Source: Haplomitrium mnioides (Eukaryota; Marchantiophyta; Haplomitriopsida; Calobryales). From it: a stretch of DNA of 53,071 bases. A program made the position numbers and the translations under genes. Below the pieces are notes generated by a model that was not told the origin of the DNA, made no database searches, and saw only the letters and a list, made by a program, of their open reading frames with translations. Location of the stretch: positions 1 through 53,071 of the forward strand of contig JBNGIS010008304.1 in assembly GCA_049999725.1 (NCBI GenBank). The letters are read 5' to 3'. Positions within the stretch are counted from its first letter, which is position 1. The number at the start of each line of letters is the position of its first letter. This document shows positions 41,575 to 53,071 of this stretch, one piece after another.

Positions 41575-44500
41575 GATGAAGTTCTTGTTATTGCCGCAAC
41601 TTTCAAATAATTGAAAAACATTTTGAGCATTCTCAAGGTTTGAATAATGTTCCCAAGTAGCATCATGAAGCTTATTGCCTGGCCACAAAACCTTGTATCA
41701 AACTTGTAGATGTCGCCATCGCTTGATAACTCTTTTTGCCAAAATACGGTCCACTTCGAATTCTTCATGCTCATCAAGAACAATAGCCGAAAGAGGAAGT
41801 TGAATACGATTTGGAAAAAAAGATGGAGTAGAGACAAAAAGGCTTACAATTAGAGATATACAACATAAGATAAATCTTCATATGAAGAGAAAGATCAAGT
41901 TTATAAGCAACAAGAGAAATAACTTGAGAAATAGAGAAAGAACAAATCCAAGTGGGAGAAAACTTACATACTTGAGTATCTAAAGAAAATAGGAGATTGT
42001 AAGTAGATAACTTACAAACTTGATCATCTAAAGACAATGGGAGATCGTAAGTAGATAACTTACAAACTTGAGTATCTAAATACAATGGGGGATCGTAAGT
42101 GGAAAACATAACTTTTTCACTTAAAACATAAGAGAAATCACGATGACGGCTATTGGCATATTGCTTTTGCCGATTTTGAGCAATGGTAGGATGGTTGCGA
42201 ACATCTTGCAAAGAAAAAAATAAACAAAACAAAAAGGTAGAAATACTTGGAATATTGGAAGAAGAATTAGACATCAAACTATCAAGAACAAGAGGATGTT
42301 GACCTAAATTAAAAAAGAAAGGAGAAAACCCAGTACTTGCTTGTTTGAAATTGTTGTAGGCAAACTCCACAACCGATAAGAAACTATCCCACTCGATGTG
42401 ATGAACATTGATGAATGCGCGAAGCATATTGTCCACAGTGCAACTAGCACGCTCCGTTTGCCTATCTATTTGAGAATGCTAAACAGTAAACATATAGAGT
42501 TTGGTTTCCATAAGCTTGAACATCTCTTACCAAAACTTCCCAATGAAATGCGAATCTTTACTAAATTAACATGTTGGACATTCCATGATGACACAAGACA
42601 ACATCAAAGTAAATTTTTGCCAATCATAAAGCATCCATTGTATCGACTATTGGTGTTAAATGAATATGCTTGTTGATTTTGTTCACAAACACCACAATGG
42701 TTGTAAATCCTTGAGGCGTAGTTGGAAGTAAAGTGACAAGATCCAAACTTACATGTTCCTAACGAAGAGTAGGAATTGGTAGGGAGTGAAGAAGTTCTCT
42801 TGGTTTTTGATTTGAAACTTTGTTTCTTTGGCAACTATCACACAAACGAACAAAACCATGAACATCTTGAGCCAAGTTGAGCCACCATCAAGTACGCTGA
42901 AGCAACTCTGTAGTTTTATCTACTCTAATATGCCTTAAGATGGGAATGTCATTTGCTTTTTGCAAACAAGCCATTCGAAATGCATCATCTTGTGGAATAT
43001 ATATTTGATGACCTTGATATAGAATGTCATCTTGAATGAAAAAGGAATCATACTCACTATTTTTTTACAGTCAATCGTGCTCAAACAAGACTAAAAGAAC
43101 ATTTGCTTATAGTTTTTGGTGGTAACTTTTTCTAGTTACCTTATTAAGCTGTAATATGCTAATGTTGACCACCTCCATTATATTAACTTGATGATGCGGC
43201 CTTTGTGATAATGTATCAAGAATAATGTAGAACCTTCCAAGCTTGTACTCTAGCTTGATATCGAATAGTTGCAATTGATCTTCCAATCGGTGATGGTGAC
43301 TTGTCATATTTTCCAAATAAATTGCTTGTAACAATGGCATGTGATCTGTGCACATAAGTATATGTCTTTTCAAAAGATAGTGTCTCTACACTTTCGTAGC
43401 ATAAACAATTGCTAATTGCTCTCGATTCTTTGCAGAATAGTTTCTCTCCATCGTATTTAATTGGCATGATATGAGAGTAATATAAAGTCCATCATCAAAC
43501 TCTCGTTGCAAGACTACTCTAATAGCAAAACTAGAAGTATCAAAATCAATTCTGCAATATGCTTTTGGATCACATGGTTGTAGATTAGGATGAGAAGAGA
43601 CTGCATCTTTCAACTATTGAAATGTTGCTTGCTCTTTGGCAATCTATTGAAACTTGACCTTCTTGCATAGCAGATCTCTAAGTGGTGCAGCAAAATGCGC
43701 ATAATAGTGGATGAATCGTTAATAGATGAATCGTTGATAGAAGCTTGCCAATTCATTGAAGGCCCGTAAACACCTTGTGCTCTAGGTAAGTAACCTTTTG
43801 CTTCCAAAATTTGCACTTGGACTCTTGTAGTAAAACTTCTAATTGCACAACCTTTGTAATAATCCTTTCATATGATTGCGATGCTCTTCAATTTTACTAA
43901 AAATTAGAATGTTATCCAAGAATACTGAAATTGACTTATCCAATGACCCATCAAAAACTTGTTGCATTTGATTCATGAATATGGCCAAGGCATTAGTGAG
44001 ACCAAATGTAAGAACCTTCCACTCCAAATACCCATTTATTGTATGAAAAGTTGTATTTGGCACAATACTTGGCTTGAAAGGAATTTTCCAATAGCCACTT
44101 CGAAGATCCAACTTGGAAAAGAATCACACACCACTCAATTAATCCAAAAAATCATCAATACGTGGTAAATAGTAAACATTCTTTACTGGTTGATTGTTCA
44201 AACAATAATAATCTGTACAAAGACGAAATTTACCATCTTTCTTTGGTACAAAAAACATCAGTGCTTCCCAAGGAAAAGTACGATGCTGAATAAAATCCTT
44301 GTTAAGAGGATATGTCAAGGTTTTATGAAGCTCTTTTAATTATTATGACGATAATCGACATAGAGGTCATTTATAAGGAGTACTTATTGGTATCAACTCA
44401 ATCAAAAAAGGCATTCGTTGATCATCTAGTAACTCTTTTGGAAAGTCATCTAGAAATATATTTGAAAACTCCTTCAAAATATCATCAATCATTGAGGTTA

Positions 44501-45995
44501 GTACAGATTTCCCTTCTTCTTTATTCAAGTCTACGATAGGTTTGATCCAAACAACAAAGATATGCAACTCTTTCTCCATCAAAGCATTATGCTAAACTGA
44601 TTTGGGTCTCTTCACCAACAATGTAAGACGCCCCAAAAAGAAACTTCTTTCCATATAAAGTAACTTGAGTTTTTTATTTTGCCCAATCAACTTAAGCGAA
44701 TTGATCTTCAAGCCAAAACAAGCCCAAAATAATATCATATTGTACGTGTGCAATAATAAAATCTATAGATTTCTCATACTCTTTGCCAATCCTTAAAAAG
44801 AAATGGCTTGTGAGAGCAGAACACCTCATGTTTTTGGCCATCATTCACAGTCACAAAACTTTCCTTGATAGGAAAAATTTTTAACTTTGATTTTCTTTGC
44901 AAAACATAATGACATGAAAATTTCAGAACTTCCACAATTTACCAACATTCTACATAAATGCTCATCAACCATGCAATCTAGATGAAACAAGATGCTTTGA
45001 ATTCTTGTCGATATTTTTATTCTATTGGAACTAATCAAGCTCTCAATAAACCACTCGATTATTTTTATTGAGGTATGCCCTTTCTCTCGTATTCTTCTTC
45101 AACAACTGTTGCTTGAACAAGAGCATGTGGTCGACCTTGGTGATGTGGGCAATTTGCAATCATATAACCAAGTTGTCGACATTAAAAAATTTCCTCCACT
45201 TTGGCGTAGGTGGTCACTCTCTACATTAATGAGTGTCACTCTTTACGCTGAATCAATCTCCAATAGTACAACCTTATTTGGTGGCACACGAACATTTTGT
45301 AAAGTTTGTTGTAGACATAGCTTAGCTTTGGTAGTTGCTAGTAATGAGTCAAATCTTTAAGCCATGCATATTGACTCTTCTAGTTGAGAGGGATCTCTCA
45401 TTGTCACTTCCATTCTAGTATAAAGCTTGAATCTTCAAACAATGAGATCTAAAGCTTCTCCCTCATCCATATTAAGAATTTTCATAATGATATTCTATAA
45501 TTATGTGACATAGCTCCTCATTGTATCGAGCTGCTTCAATTCTATCAAACAATCTTTTGCTACCGTTGGAGCCTTCAAAACCCTAAATCTTAAATTCATT
45601 GCTTCTTGAACTCTTGCCAAGAAGCAGTTAGAGCAACAAATTCACATTGAGCTTGCTCAATTTGACATCTCTACCAAGGTTTTGCCACTCCTTCCAATTG
45701 ACTTGTAGCAAATAGAACTCTTCAACCATCCTCTCTCATGTTTGTAGCCTCAAATTGTTGCTCACAATTGAACAAGAAATTCTCAGATGCGCCACGAACC
45801 ACCTTCTCATCATATGTCGTTGGTTTGAGAAACCGTCCATGACTTTCTTCTTCTTGAAAAATGTATTGTTTTTCTTATTTGCATTTGAACTTCCAAAAGA
45901 TGATAAAGATGTTCAATTTGTTGTTGCATCCTTTAATCCTCACTTCTTGATTCTATATTTTACTCTCCACCAAAAAAAACCATGGCTTTGATACC
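41575..45995 (-). pseudogene. chromovirus 2 (Ty3/gypsy): gag remnants, protease, RT, RNase H, integrase
   Basis: Minus-strand copy of the chromovirus 1 family. Gag is only traceable in short frames at 45100-45950. A protease remnant lies at about 45038-44841 (LVNCGSSEIFMS). The pol entry reads HIFVVWIKPIVDLNKEEGKS, then SMIDDILKEFSNIF (44582-44367). Reverse transcriptase (44111-43839) shows MDLRSGYWKIPFKP and FGLTNALAIFMNQMQQVFDG, but the catalytic FLDD reads FLDN, the second Asp codon (43911-43913) being AAC. RNase H shows YCRIDFDTSSFAIRVVLQRE (43613-43386). Integrase covers about 43000-41780 with FAYNNFKQASTGFSPFF and a C-terminal module repeated partly in tandem (STYDLPLSLDDQVCKLSTY). Multiple stops and frameshifts are present. 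Confidence 0.85.
41995..42115 (-). repeat. two to three ~57-bp tandem units in the integrase C-terminus
   Basis: Segments with AAGTAGATAACTTACAAACT and GTATCTAAATACAATGGG repeat in tandem at about 57-bp spacing. Translated on the minus strand they give STYDLPLSLDDQVCKLSTY-type repeats, absent at the same site in chromovirus 1. Confidence 0.75.
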
Positions 45996-45996
45996 A
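45983..45996 (-). other. primer-binding site, initiator-Met tRNA type, chromovirus 2
   Basis: On the minus strand this reads TGGTATCAAAGCCA, one base from the TGGTATCAGAGC-type site complementary to the 3' end of plant initiator tRNA-Met. It lies directly after the LTR terminus (AGCGGTTGT), fixing the LTR end at about 45998 and confirming element orientation. Confidence 0.78.
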
Positions 45997-45997
45997 A

Positions 45998-46620
45998 ACA
46001 ACCGCTATTTTGAACCAGGAACCACTACTGGGTTCATGTTTTATTTGGCGTTCACAAAAGCCAATTTCAAAATTTTAGCATCCAAATTCATGAAATTGAT
46101 GCTAGTAATATTCGTTTGCAAAAAAGAAGTAATTTTATATATCAAAATGGCTCACTTTGAGTGCACAATGTATTAAAAAATAAATTTTCTTATGAGCATT
46201 CTAGCAAATTTGCTTTCATAATTTCATCTTTCAAAAGCATGAGCATCACCAAACAATATATATATAAAAAATAAACATGACATTTGTTGTTCAATATTTT
46301 CAAAACTAACAATGATGTCAATAATTTGAAAATATGATAAAAACGTTCAATTTTTTTGAGAAATTTTTTGAACTAGAACTCTAAAGTGTTGACGCAAGAG
46401 GTTTGTTGAAGCAAAATTGTGATAAGACTCTTGAAGCCTATGCGAGCATAGACAACTAAGGCCCAAGTGTGAGCATGCTTTGTTTGAAAGATCCAAGTGT
46501 GCAGAAACAACTACAGCTAACTCGAGCTTGAACAACCAAAGCCTATATGCGCAGAGACAACTGAAGCAAGCACGGATTGTTGAGTAATTGGAAGTAAGGA
46601 GTGCAGAAGCCTATCTAAGA
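45998..46620 (-). repeat. 5' LTR (partial) of chromovirus 2 with palindromic-core units
   Basis: It begins ACCGCTATTTTGAACCAGGA on the plus strand and continues through AT-rich DNA into degenerate palindromic-core units at 46430-46560 (GCCTATGCGAGCATAGACAA). The outer boundary is unclear. Confidence 0.6.
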
Positions 46621-46869
46621 AGAAACAGAAAATGAAAAAAAAAAGGTGAACTTCCATGTCAACATAGACGTTGTTGCTAATTTTTATGAAGACCAATTTG
46701 TTTTGTTCAAAAACCATTTTGCGCAGGAAATTGAATCGTGATGAAAAGACTTAAAATGGATTCAAAATGCAATAAGATTGAAACTGCAACAAATAAAATT
46801 TTGTGAAGAAAATACTTTATTGTGTACAAAAATTACATCACTTTGATGCTACAGCTCTATCATTTTCAG

Positions 46870-47322
46870 AAGAAATTGTCTCATTTAAATCAATTGGTTG
46901 AGAAGCTTTAGCATTTGCAGCCATTAGAAAGTCCTATCGAGAATTTCCAGTCTCAGAGATGGCAATAGAATCACCAATAGCACTTGTAGTACCAAGAGGA
47001 ACATGTTCCTTGTGGTACGCATATACTATCTGCGATTCAGTCACGTCAGATGGCAAAGAAGCCATCGTCAAAACTCTCTGAGGAATGTAGATAGATTGAC
47101 GTCTATCATATTCCACATTGATGCAATTTTGCATCAATTTCAAAGCACAAACAAGGCCTGTACCAAACCCAGAGCAAAGATCTAAGATCCAATCTTGCTC
47201 TGTTGATAAATGGTTAATAAAAAATTATAAAGTGCTTGGGGCTTTTGGTAAACATTCACAGGAGCATCATCTCCTAGATGTTTTAGTTTAGTTGACACAG
47301 CATGGCAACTAAATACACTCCA
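46870..47322 (-). pseudogene. beta-class DNA amino-methyltransferase, copy B (C-terminal half)
   Basis: The minus strand reads SVFSCHAVSTKLKHLGDDAP, then WILDLCSGFGTGLVCALKLM (about 47200-47138), the best-preserved motif I of the three copies. VEYDRRQSIYIPQRVLTMAS, LPSDVTESQIVYAYHKEH and a C-terminus DLNETISSENDRAVASK ending at about 46843-46870 follow. There is a frame change near 47190. The N-terminal half with the D-x-P-Y motif is absent, because upstream sequence switches to aldo-keto reductase at about 47322. The 3' flank (GAATCGTGATGAAAAG) resembles the flank of copy C (GAATCTTGATGAAAA). Confidence 0.65.
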
Positions 47323-48145
47323 ACCCCCAATACGAATCCCATTTTTTTGGTTGTATTCCTTGAGCTTGGTGTTTAGCCAGATTGGGTGGTGCTCCATCTG
47401 AAACAATTTCAATACTCTTTTATTAACCACATTTTAACCCCATCTGAAGAAATCTACATGCATGGTATATACCTGATTATAAGTAGGCACAATGCTCGCT
47501 TTACATACTAGCTCCTTCATAACTTTCACAGAGAAATTGATTACTCCAATTGCTTTTGCCAAATCGAGGTCTACGAGGTGCTCCATAGCTTTCCAAGTTG
47601 CTTGCACATCAAAGAGTTAGAAGTCTTCCTCCTTAATTGGTGGCACTACTAATAATCCTTACTCAGCCTTATGGGTCAGTGAATTAAATACAGGTTGACA
47701 TAATCTAGTTGCAAAATACTGCAACGGTGATCAAACTCAACAAACATATGTCTGTCTCAAAGGACAAGCAAACTTTGTATACTCAACTGAATATAATTGT
47801 GACAAATGCTAGTCTCATAATAGATGTTTAAAAAGGATTCACAAGTTCAAAAGCCACCTTTCGTTGCCATCACAGCTAGAACCTGTAACACATAATTTGA
47901 GTAGACTAGAATTAACTAGAAAAGAAGCACTTGACTCAACTTGAGACTTTTTTTTTCAGAGCACGATGAACATCTTCAAGGTCGAGGTTTGATAGCCATA
48001 TTTTTGTCATCACAAACACATCCTTTCTCTTAACTATACCCAAATAACGCCTCTTTAAGTGCCACATCTAGAACAAGTTTGGTTTGGTATAGTTCTGCGG
48101 TATCAAAATGTCTATAACCAAGGCAAACCCGATTCCACATGAGAT
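47323..48145 (-). pseudogene. aldo-keto reductase, plant type, 5' exons, fused to methyltransferase copy B
   Basis: Minus-strand exons in AKR order. The first (48145 to 47955) has LGYRHFDTAELYQTKLV, with the catalytic-Tyr region of this superfamily, and VFVMTKIWLSNLDLEDVHRA. The next (about 47725-47670) has LQLDYVNLYLIH then a TGA where Trp is usual. The third (about 47620-47473) has FDVQATWKAMEHLVDLDLAK and AIGVINFSVKVMKELV, and a GTATAT intron runs 47472-47398 with a TTTCAG end. The last (47397 on) has MEHHPIWLNTKLKEYNQKNG. AKRs are cytosolic NADPH-dependent carbonyl reductases. Homology stops after NGIRIGG, where methyltransferase sequence takes over. Introns are kept, so this is a genomic fragment and not a retrocopy. 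Confidence 0.82.
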
Positions 48146-48149
48146 GATT

Positions 48150-49900
48150 TGAATAAATAAGGTGATCACAAAATATGAGGGTGGGAGGAAGGAGGCGAGG
48201 GGTGGAAGAAATTTTGTTGCTTCATGAAAATCAAAGCACGATTAATTCAAGTGCTCTATTTTACAAAATACCTGGCACTTGTACAATTGAATGCAACATA
48301 ATAAAAGCTACGAAGCTCTCGAAACTTCTTGCAAGTTCATTCAATTACATAGCAATCTGTGCAAAAACAAGAAGAGGATCCAAAGCTACATTGTTGAAAT
48401 TGTCCAACCTCACCTTAAGGGCGTGGAGAATCAATGGTTCAAGCTCAAATCTATAGTGGGCACCAAATCTCCAAGTCCAAAAGCAACACATGAATTCCAT
48501 GCACCTGTTCGGAGCTCGAATTTTCTCAAATCATCCATAGCTCCCTCATTGCTCCGTTCACCCCTCTTTCCTAAAAAGAAGTGGTCTTGGCAATGGAATT
48601 GAGGTCTACAATTGACTTTACTTTAACCGATATTGACTTTGACTTAGCTTCTAACTTAAATTAAAGTCATAGCATTCTACCAAGTTGTTTATATTTGAGA
48701 CTAAATTCCATACTTTGGATTTCCAATCAAAATTTCATACCAAATTTGTTGTTTGAGTTGAGTAACACAAATTGGTATTTATTTTCACCACTTTGATGAA
48801 AATTTTCTTACCACCAACAAGTACTAGTTAGGGTTACTATTTTACTTTTTCACCGACAAAAATTGGTTGGGGTTTTTCACTACTCCTACATAATTTAGTT
48901 ACTTCTATTTAGTGACTAGATTAAGTCAATTATTGGTGATTAGATTTAGCCACAACTATTAACTTTGTCACTAGATGAAGTCATTAACTTAGTTATTATC
49001 ATGACATTATAACTAGTATTAGACTACACTAGCTCACATATTATTAATATGTTGTTGAATGTAATCAACATTTTGATTGTTGACTTGATTAAATCACAAC
49101 TAGTTGCCATCAATTGTTGTGACAAGTGGCCAATTTTCGGTAATCCATATGTCATATCTTATTTCATAATATGTGGCAAGTTGACACTACTATTTCTCAA
49201 ATGACAAATGGTAGTTTTTTTTTATCATATGTTGAGCATTGACAAGTAGCGATATGTGTATGTTTGCAAATACACCATATCAATGTACTTATTTACTCAC
49301 TCGCTTGAACTAACAATTCCACAACTAGTTTTCATCATGTTACCAATGATAAAAGATGGCGTCATTGGTCAAGACAAGAAAAAAATATTATGGCAAAATT
49401 GTTTTAGTAACTTATTTTACCTTGTTATTTTCATAGTAAATTCCTACATTACTAAAACTATTTTGATAAACTATTTACTTGTATGTTTCTATTGTAAATC
49501 TAAAACCCCTAAATCAAGACAATTTAGGAAAGCCTAGGGAAGAAAAGCACTTGGGCTACTTTTCCTTCTTAGTAGGAAGAGGAATTTGATGAATGCATTT
49601 ACACTTGCTGTTCGTGAAAGAATATTAATCTACCCATCGTTTCAACGGGAGATGTGGACTTACTCGAGGTATTGTTGTTGTAAGTTGTGGGTTGTCTTGT
49701 TGAATTGGGCGTTGCTCTAAATTTCATGTTTGTTTTGGTTTTGTTCAATCTAATAACTTTCTACATTTCGTATAGATTTTCATGGAATTGAGTGGTGCTC
49801 TTGTTTTTGTTTTGTGTAGTTATAGGTACGGTAGGCGCACTTCTTTGAAGTGCACAATTTTTTATTCCTAGAGCTAGAAGGCGTAGAAATCCAAAAAAAT
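48150..49900. other. AT-rich stretch, no gene recognised
   Basis: Short frames at 48175-48602 and 49256-49537 carry no motif. The middle part (48630-49200) has recurrent TTAGTCACTA-like words but no clear period. Confidence 0.4.
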
Positions 49901-49904
49901 GATG

Positions 49905-51290
49905 CGTTCTTCATACAATTTGAGTCCAACGTAAGAAAGTTTTGAAAATTTGTTCGTGGTTGGGCAACAGATAGGTTGAAAAACTTAAAAATTTTAGAAT
50001 TATAAAGTTGGACGGCTCATATATCCAAAGATAAAACAGGCTCGTATTTGCTAACATAGACGACGTATAATTCAAAAAAGTGTTCTTGTTGTGTACAATC
50101 TTGTCATCAATAGGTAGGGTCATCGACACTTCCAAAAACCAAACAATGAATGTTACAGTTGTTGAGTTAAGTGGCAAAAATCTCCAAAACAATTTTGTTG
50201 CATAATGTTGTAATTGGTTAGTCGGGCAACGCAAATCTCCAAGAAGTCTTTGTTCATCAAACAATGCCATAATTGGTGAGTCGGGTGGTAGAGAGCTCCG
50301 AATAGTCTTCATTTGTTTCCTAATAATGTAATTGGTTGGTTGGGCAGTGAAGAACTTTGAATAGTCTTTCGTTCATTGCCTAATGTTTTAATCAACTACT
50401 TGGGTAACACATATCTATGAAATGTAATTGTTGAGCATAACATTATTGTAGTCATTGAGTCGGGTGGTGGAGAACTCCAAAAAGTCTTTGTTCATCATAC
50501 ATTGTTCTAATTGGTGAGTCTGATGACTCAAAACTCCAAAAAATCTTTGTTCGTCATACAATCTTGTAACCAATGAGTCAGGCAATGGAGAACTTGGAAT
50601 AGCCATTATTCTTCATTGATGCTACATTTGGTTAGTCAAACATCACAAATCTTTGAGATATTGTTGTCATAGTCATTGAGTTGGGAGGCGAAGAACTTTG
50701 AAAAGTCTTTGCTCATCATACAATGCTGTAGTCGGTAAGTCAGACGCTATACAAGTTTGATAAGTTTTTTTGGTCATACAATGATGTATGGAGTGAGTTG
50801 AGTGGCGAAGAGCTCCAAATAGTCTTTGTTTGTCATAGAATATTGTAGTCGTTGTTTTATTCTTCATACTTTGTTTATTTATTGCAGAATGTTGTAGCTA
50901 TGTAATATCTCCAAAAAGAAAAAAAAATTGTTGATGATAAGTGGAGCAACTCAAAATTCTTATAAGTATTTTTTTGTCACACAATTTTGAGATTGTCAAG
51001 ACAAATGCACACGCATCAACAAACTATACGTGCTTTGTACAATTTTGTTCTCATTAAGTCGAGGCATTGACATATCTAAAAGTGAATGGTTTTGCTATTT
51101 GTTTGTGCTTTGTACAATAAAAACATCTTCGAAAACTAAACATTTAATTTTGTGATTGATGAGTCAAACAACACAAAGCTTGGAAATGTAATCATTCATC
51201 ATACAATGGTGTAATCAATGCGTTTGGCAGCACCGATCACCTTTAAGTGTTTGTCACTTATACAATATTATAATTTTTTAGTTGTAGAAC
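49905..51290. repeat. degenerate ~60-bp tandem array
   Basis: Units near GAGTCGGGTGGTGGAGAACT, then CCAAAAAGTCTTTGTTCATC, then ATACAATGTTGTAATTGGT recur at 58-62 bp, for example at about 50277, 50338, 50457, 50515 and 50574. It is best preserved at 50200-50870 and fades on both sides. Confidence 0.8.
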
Positions 51291-51502
51291 AAACAGTCTT
51301 ATGAAGCACAAGTGGTTCATAAAATTCTGAAAATGTTAAGTTTTGTTGTGTAAGTTTCTTAAAAAAGTTTGTGCATAGTACAATGTTGATTTTGTTCAAT
51401 CATGTCTTTGACAATTTTGTAATCGTATAGTACAGTGGAGTTTATAACTAAGAGACTAAGAGGTTTTATGCTCTTCAAGAGGTTTTCTCCCGACTCTAGA
51501 AC

Positions 51503-51602
51503 NNNNNNNNNNNNNNNNNNNNNNNNNNNNNNNNNNNNNNNNNNNNNNNNNNNNNNNNNNNNNNNNNNNNNNNNNNNNNNNNNNNNNNNNNNNNNNNNNN
51601 NN
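51503..51602. other. assembly gap (100 N)
   Basis: Exactly 100 N, a conventional scaffold gap. Confidence 0.99.
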
Positions 51603-51739
51603 TTATTCGAACATTTTGAAAAAACTTGACACTATTGTGAATAAATTAAATTCAACGAAAAGGAAATAAAATATATATCTTTCTGTAGAAAAAAAATACA
51701 GGAAAACGTAAATGTCTATTCGGGTAAGGACTTTAAACC

Positions 51740-52100
51740 TGACTTTGAGCATCATAGCCAACAAAGTCTATGCAAGCATAGACTCCAAACCAGAACCTTA
51801 AAGCCTATGCACGCATAGACTCCGAACAAGAATCCTAAATCCTCTGCGTGCTTTGACTATGAACAAGAACAACGAAGCCATGCACGCATGGACTTTCAAC
51901 TAGAATCCTAAAGCCAAAACACGCCAAACGTCTAAAGAAGAACCCTGCAGCCTATACAAGCATAGACATTGAACAAGAACCCTTTGACCAACGGGTGTAA
52001 GGACTCTGAACAACAACCGTGCAGCTTAAGCGCGTAGGGAAACCGAACAAGAACTACAAAGCCTTAATGCACAAAGACACTAAACAATGTGCAAAGACTC
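51740..52100 (-). repeat. palindromic-core minisatellite array near methyltransferase copy C
   Basis: About nine units of ~37-40 bp, e.g. GTCTATGCAAGCATAGACTC and AGCCTATGCACGCATAGACT, separated by AACAAGAAC words. It is the reverse-complement orientation of the array at 18925-19440. Confidence 0.85.
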
Positions 52101-52198
52101 CAAATTATTTTGAGATTAGAAATTAAGTTCAAACCATTCTTGGACTATCAAAAGGGTCAACTTATTCTTAAGAGAAATAAATTGAATCTTGATGAAAA

Positions 52199-52298
52199 NN
52201 NNNNNNNNNNNNNNNNNNNNNNNNNNNNNNNNNNNNNNNNNNNNNNNNNNNNNNNNNNNNNNNNNNNNNNNNNNNNNNNNNNNNNNNNNNNNNNNNNN
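52199..52298. other. assembly gap (100 N)
   Basis: Exactly 100 N. It replaces the C-terminal end of methyltransferase copy C. Confidence 0.99.
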
Positions 52299-53071
52299 CA
52301 AGGAAGCCATCTCCAAAACCCTCTGAGGAATATAGATAGACTGACGTCTATCATATTCCACGACGATGCAATTTCACATCAGCTTAAGAGCACAGACAAA
52401 GCCTGTGCAAAACCCAGAGCAAAGATCAAGGATCCAATCTTGCTCTATTGAGAGATGGTCAATAAAAAAGGTATACAAAGCCTGCAATTTCTGATAAATA
52501 GTCACAAGAGCATCATCTCTTGCATATTTAAGCTTGGCAGAAACTGCAGGACAGCTAAAAACACTCCGCATTGGTTGTCGAGGAAGTCCGGTTGCAGAAG
52601 AAGCTTGCAAGTTGAAATGCCGCATGCTCCTCTTTCTCTCCTTTAACCAGTAGCCCACCGTCCAGTACTTGTAGGCATGTGCAATTCTGGGACCACCAGA
52701 ATGATGTATATTGCTTTTGTCCCTGCAAAAAGATAAACAACCATGTGAAATATTGTAACGAAAATGCAAGAGAAATAAAAGACAAAGAAATCAAAAAAAA
52801 ATAAAAATGAAAGAAAAACTTAACAGATGTCGTGATCAATTACACATCATACTTCAAAAAGGGCATCCTCTACGATGCCAAATTGTTGCAAAGAATGTAC
52901 AATTACAAACGACCAAAACTCCGAAGTAGTTACTGCCACAAAAGATAATACCATGTCTAAAATGTCATCTTTTGAAAATGGCTCTGAATCATCATGCTTA
53001 CATTCCTTTAGGTTATAACCGTAAGGAATGTCAGCAATAGCCAATGTGAAACACCGAGGTTTCACAAGGCC
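52299..53071 (-). pseudogene. beta-class DNA amino-methyltransferase, copy C (runs off the window)
   Basis: Exon at 53071-52824: CFTLAIADIPYGYNLKECKH, with DIPYG at 53018-53032, then FSKDDILDMVLSFVAVTTSE, FWSFVIVHSLQQFGIVEDAL and HDIC. A ~101-bp intron (52823-52723) follows, whose donor reads TTAAGT where copy A has GTAAGT, while the acceptor TTTTTGCAG is intact. Second exon from 52722: DKSNIHHSGGPRIAHAYKYW, TVGYWLKERKRSMRHFNLQ, GLPRQPMRSVFSC, SIEQDWILDLCSGFCTGFVC (about 52400-52440), then VEYDRRQSIYIPQRVLEMAS up to the N gap. This copy has the longest open frame. One stop follows ALKLM, and motif I reads GFCTG where copy B has GFGTG. Its 5' part lies beyond the window, so it may still be less decayed than A. 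Confidence 0.65.

Noticed and set aside
45025-45360. Plus-strand frame of 111 codons
   Set aside because: It is antisense to gag/protease remnants of chromovirus 2.
1-53071. tRNA, rRNA or other structured RNA genes
   Set aside because: I saw no cloverleaf with A and B boxes and no rRNA-like segment; the tRNA-related words found are primer-binding sites.

Overview
The window reads as nuclear DNA of a land plant. The host-gene fragments match plant families: a cellulose-synthase-interactive ARM protein, an FTSH4-type mitochondrial protease, an LRR receptor kinase of the At2g24230 type, an aldo-keto reductase and PEP carboxylase. Two LTR-element primer sites are of plant type and introns are GT-AG. 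I cannot name the species. A large, repeat-rich genome such as that of a seed-free plant would fit, but that is inference. Three runs of exactly 100 N are scaffold gaps. I found no intact host gene: every coding region is a transposon-type sequence or a broken gene copy.

Layout. 0-4.7 kb: a 40-bp minisatellite, then a decayed minus-strand transposon-type gene. 5-7.4 kb: a rearranged Ty3/gypsy-type element with a minus-strand gag facing a plus-strand retropepsin, which runs into the AdoMet-binding motif of a C5 DNA methyltransferase. 8.8-9.1 kb: a 30-bp minisatellite. 10.5-13.8 kb: copy A of an intron-bearing gene with a possible ParB-like part and a beta-class amino-methyltransferase. 16.7-17.1 kb: a CSI1 fragment. 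18.3-22.8 kb: LTR pieces and a plus-strand chromovirus that has lost gag and protease. 23.1-24.5 kb: a 63-bp satellite. 24.5-35.7 kb: an 11.2-kb block with inverted ends, set in that satellite without loss of phase; it holds PEP carboxylase and FTSH4 pseudogenes. 35.7-36.1 kb: the rest of the satellite. 37.8-40.7 kb: an LRR kinase pseudogene. 41.2-46.6 kb: a second chromovirus on the minus strand. 46.9-48.1 kb: methyltransferase copy B fused to an aldo-keto reductase pseudogene. 49.9-51.3 kb: a ~60-bp array. 52.3-53.07 kb: methyltransferase copy C, running off the window.

Three threads join the parts. First, two unrelated DNA-methyltransferase types sit in repeated, mobile-looking contexts: a C5 motif in the gypsy-type element, and a beta-class amino-MTase in three copies. 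The second is the best candidate for a poorly described system. Second, a minisatellite with a palindromic core around ATGCRYGCAT recurs in at least nine places: LTR-like ends, introns of copy A, and inside a transposase-like reading frame. Third, many premature stops are TGA or TAG of the kind C-to-T change produces, as expected where methylated repeats decay.
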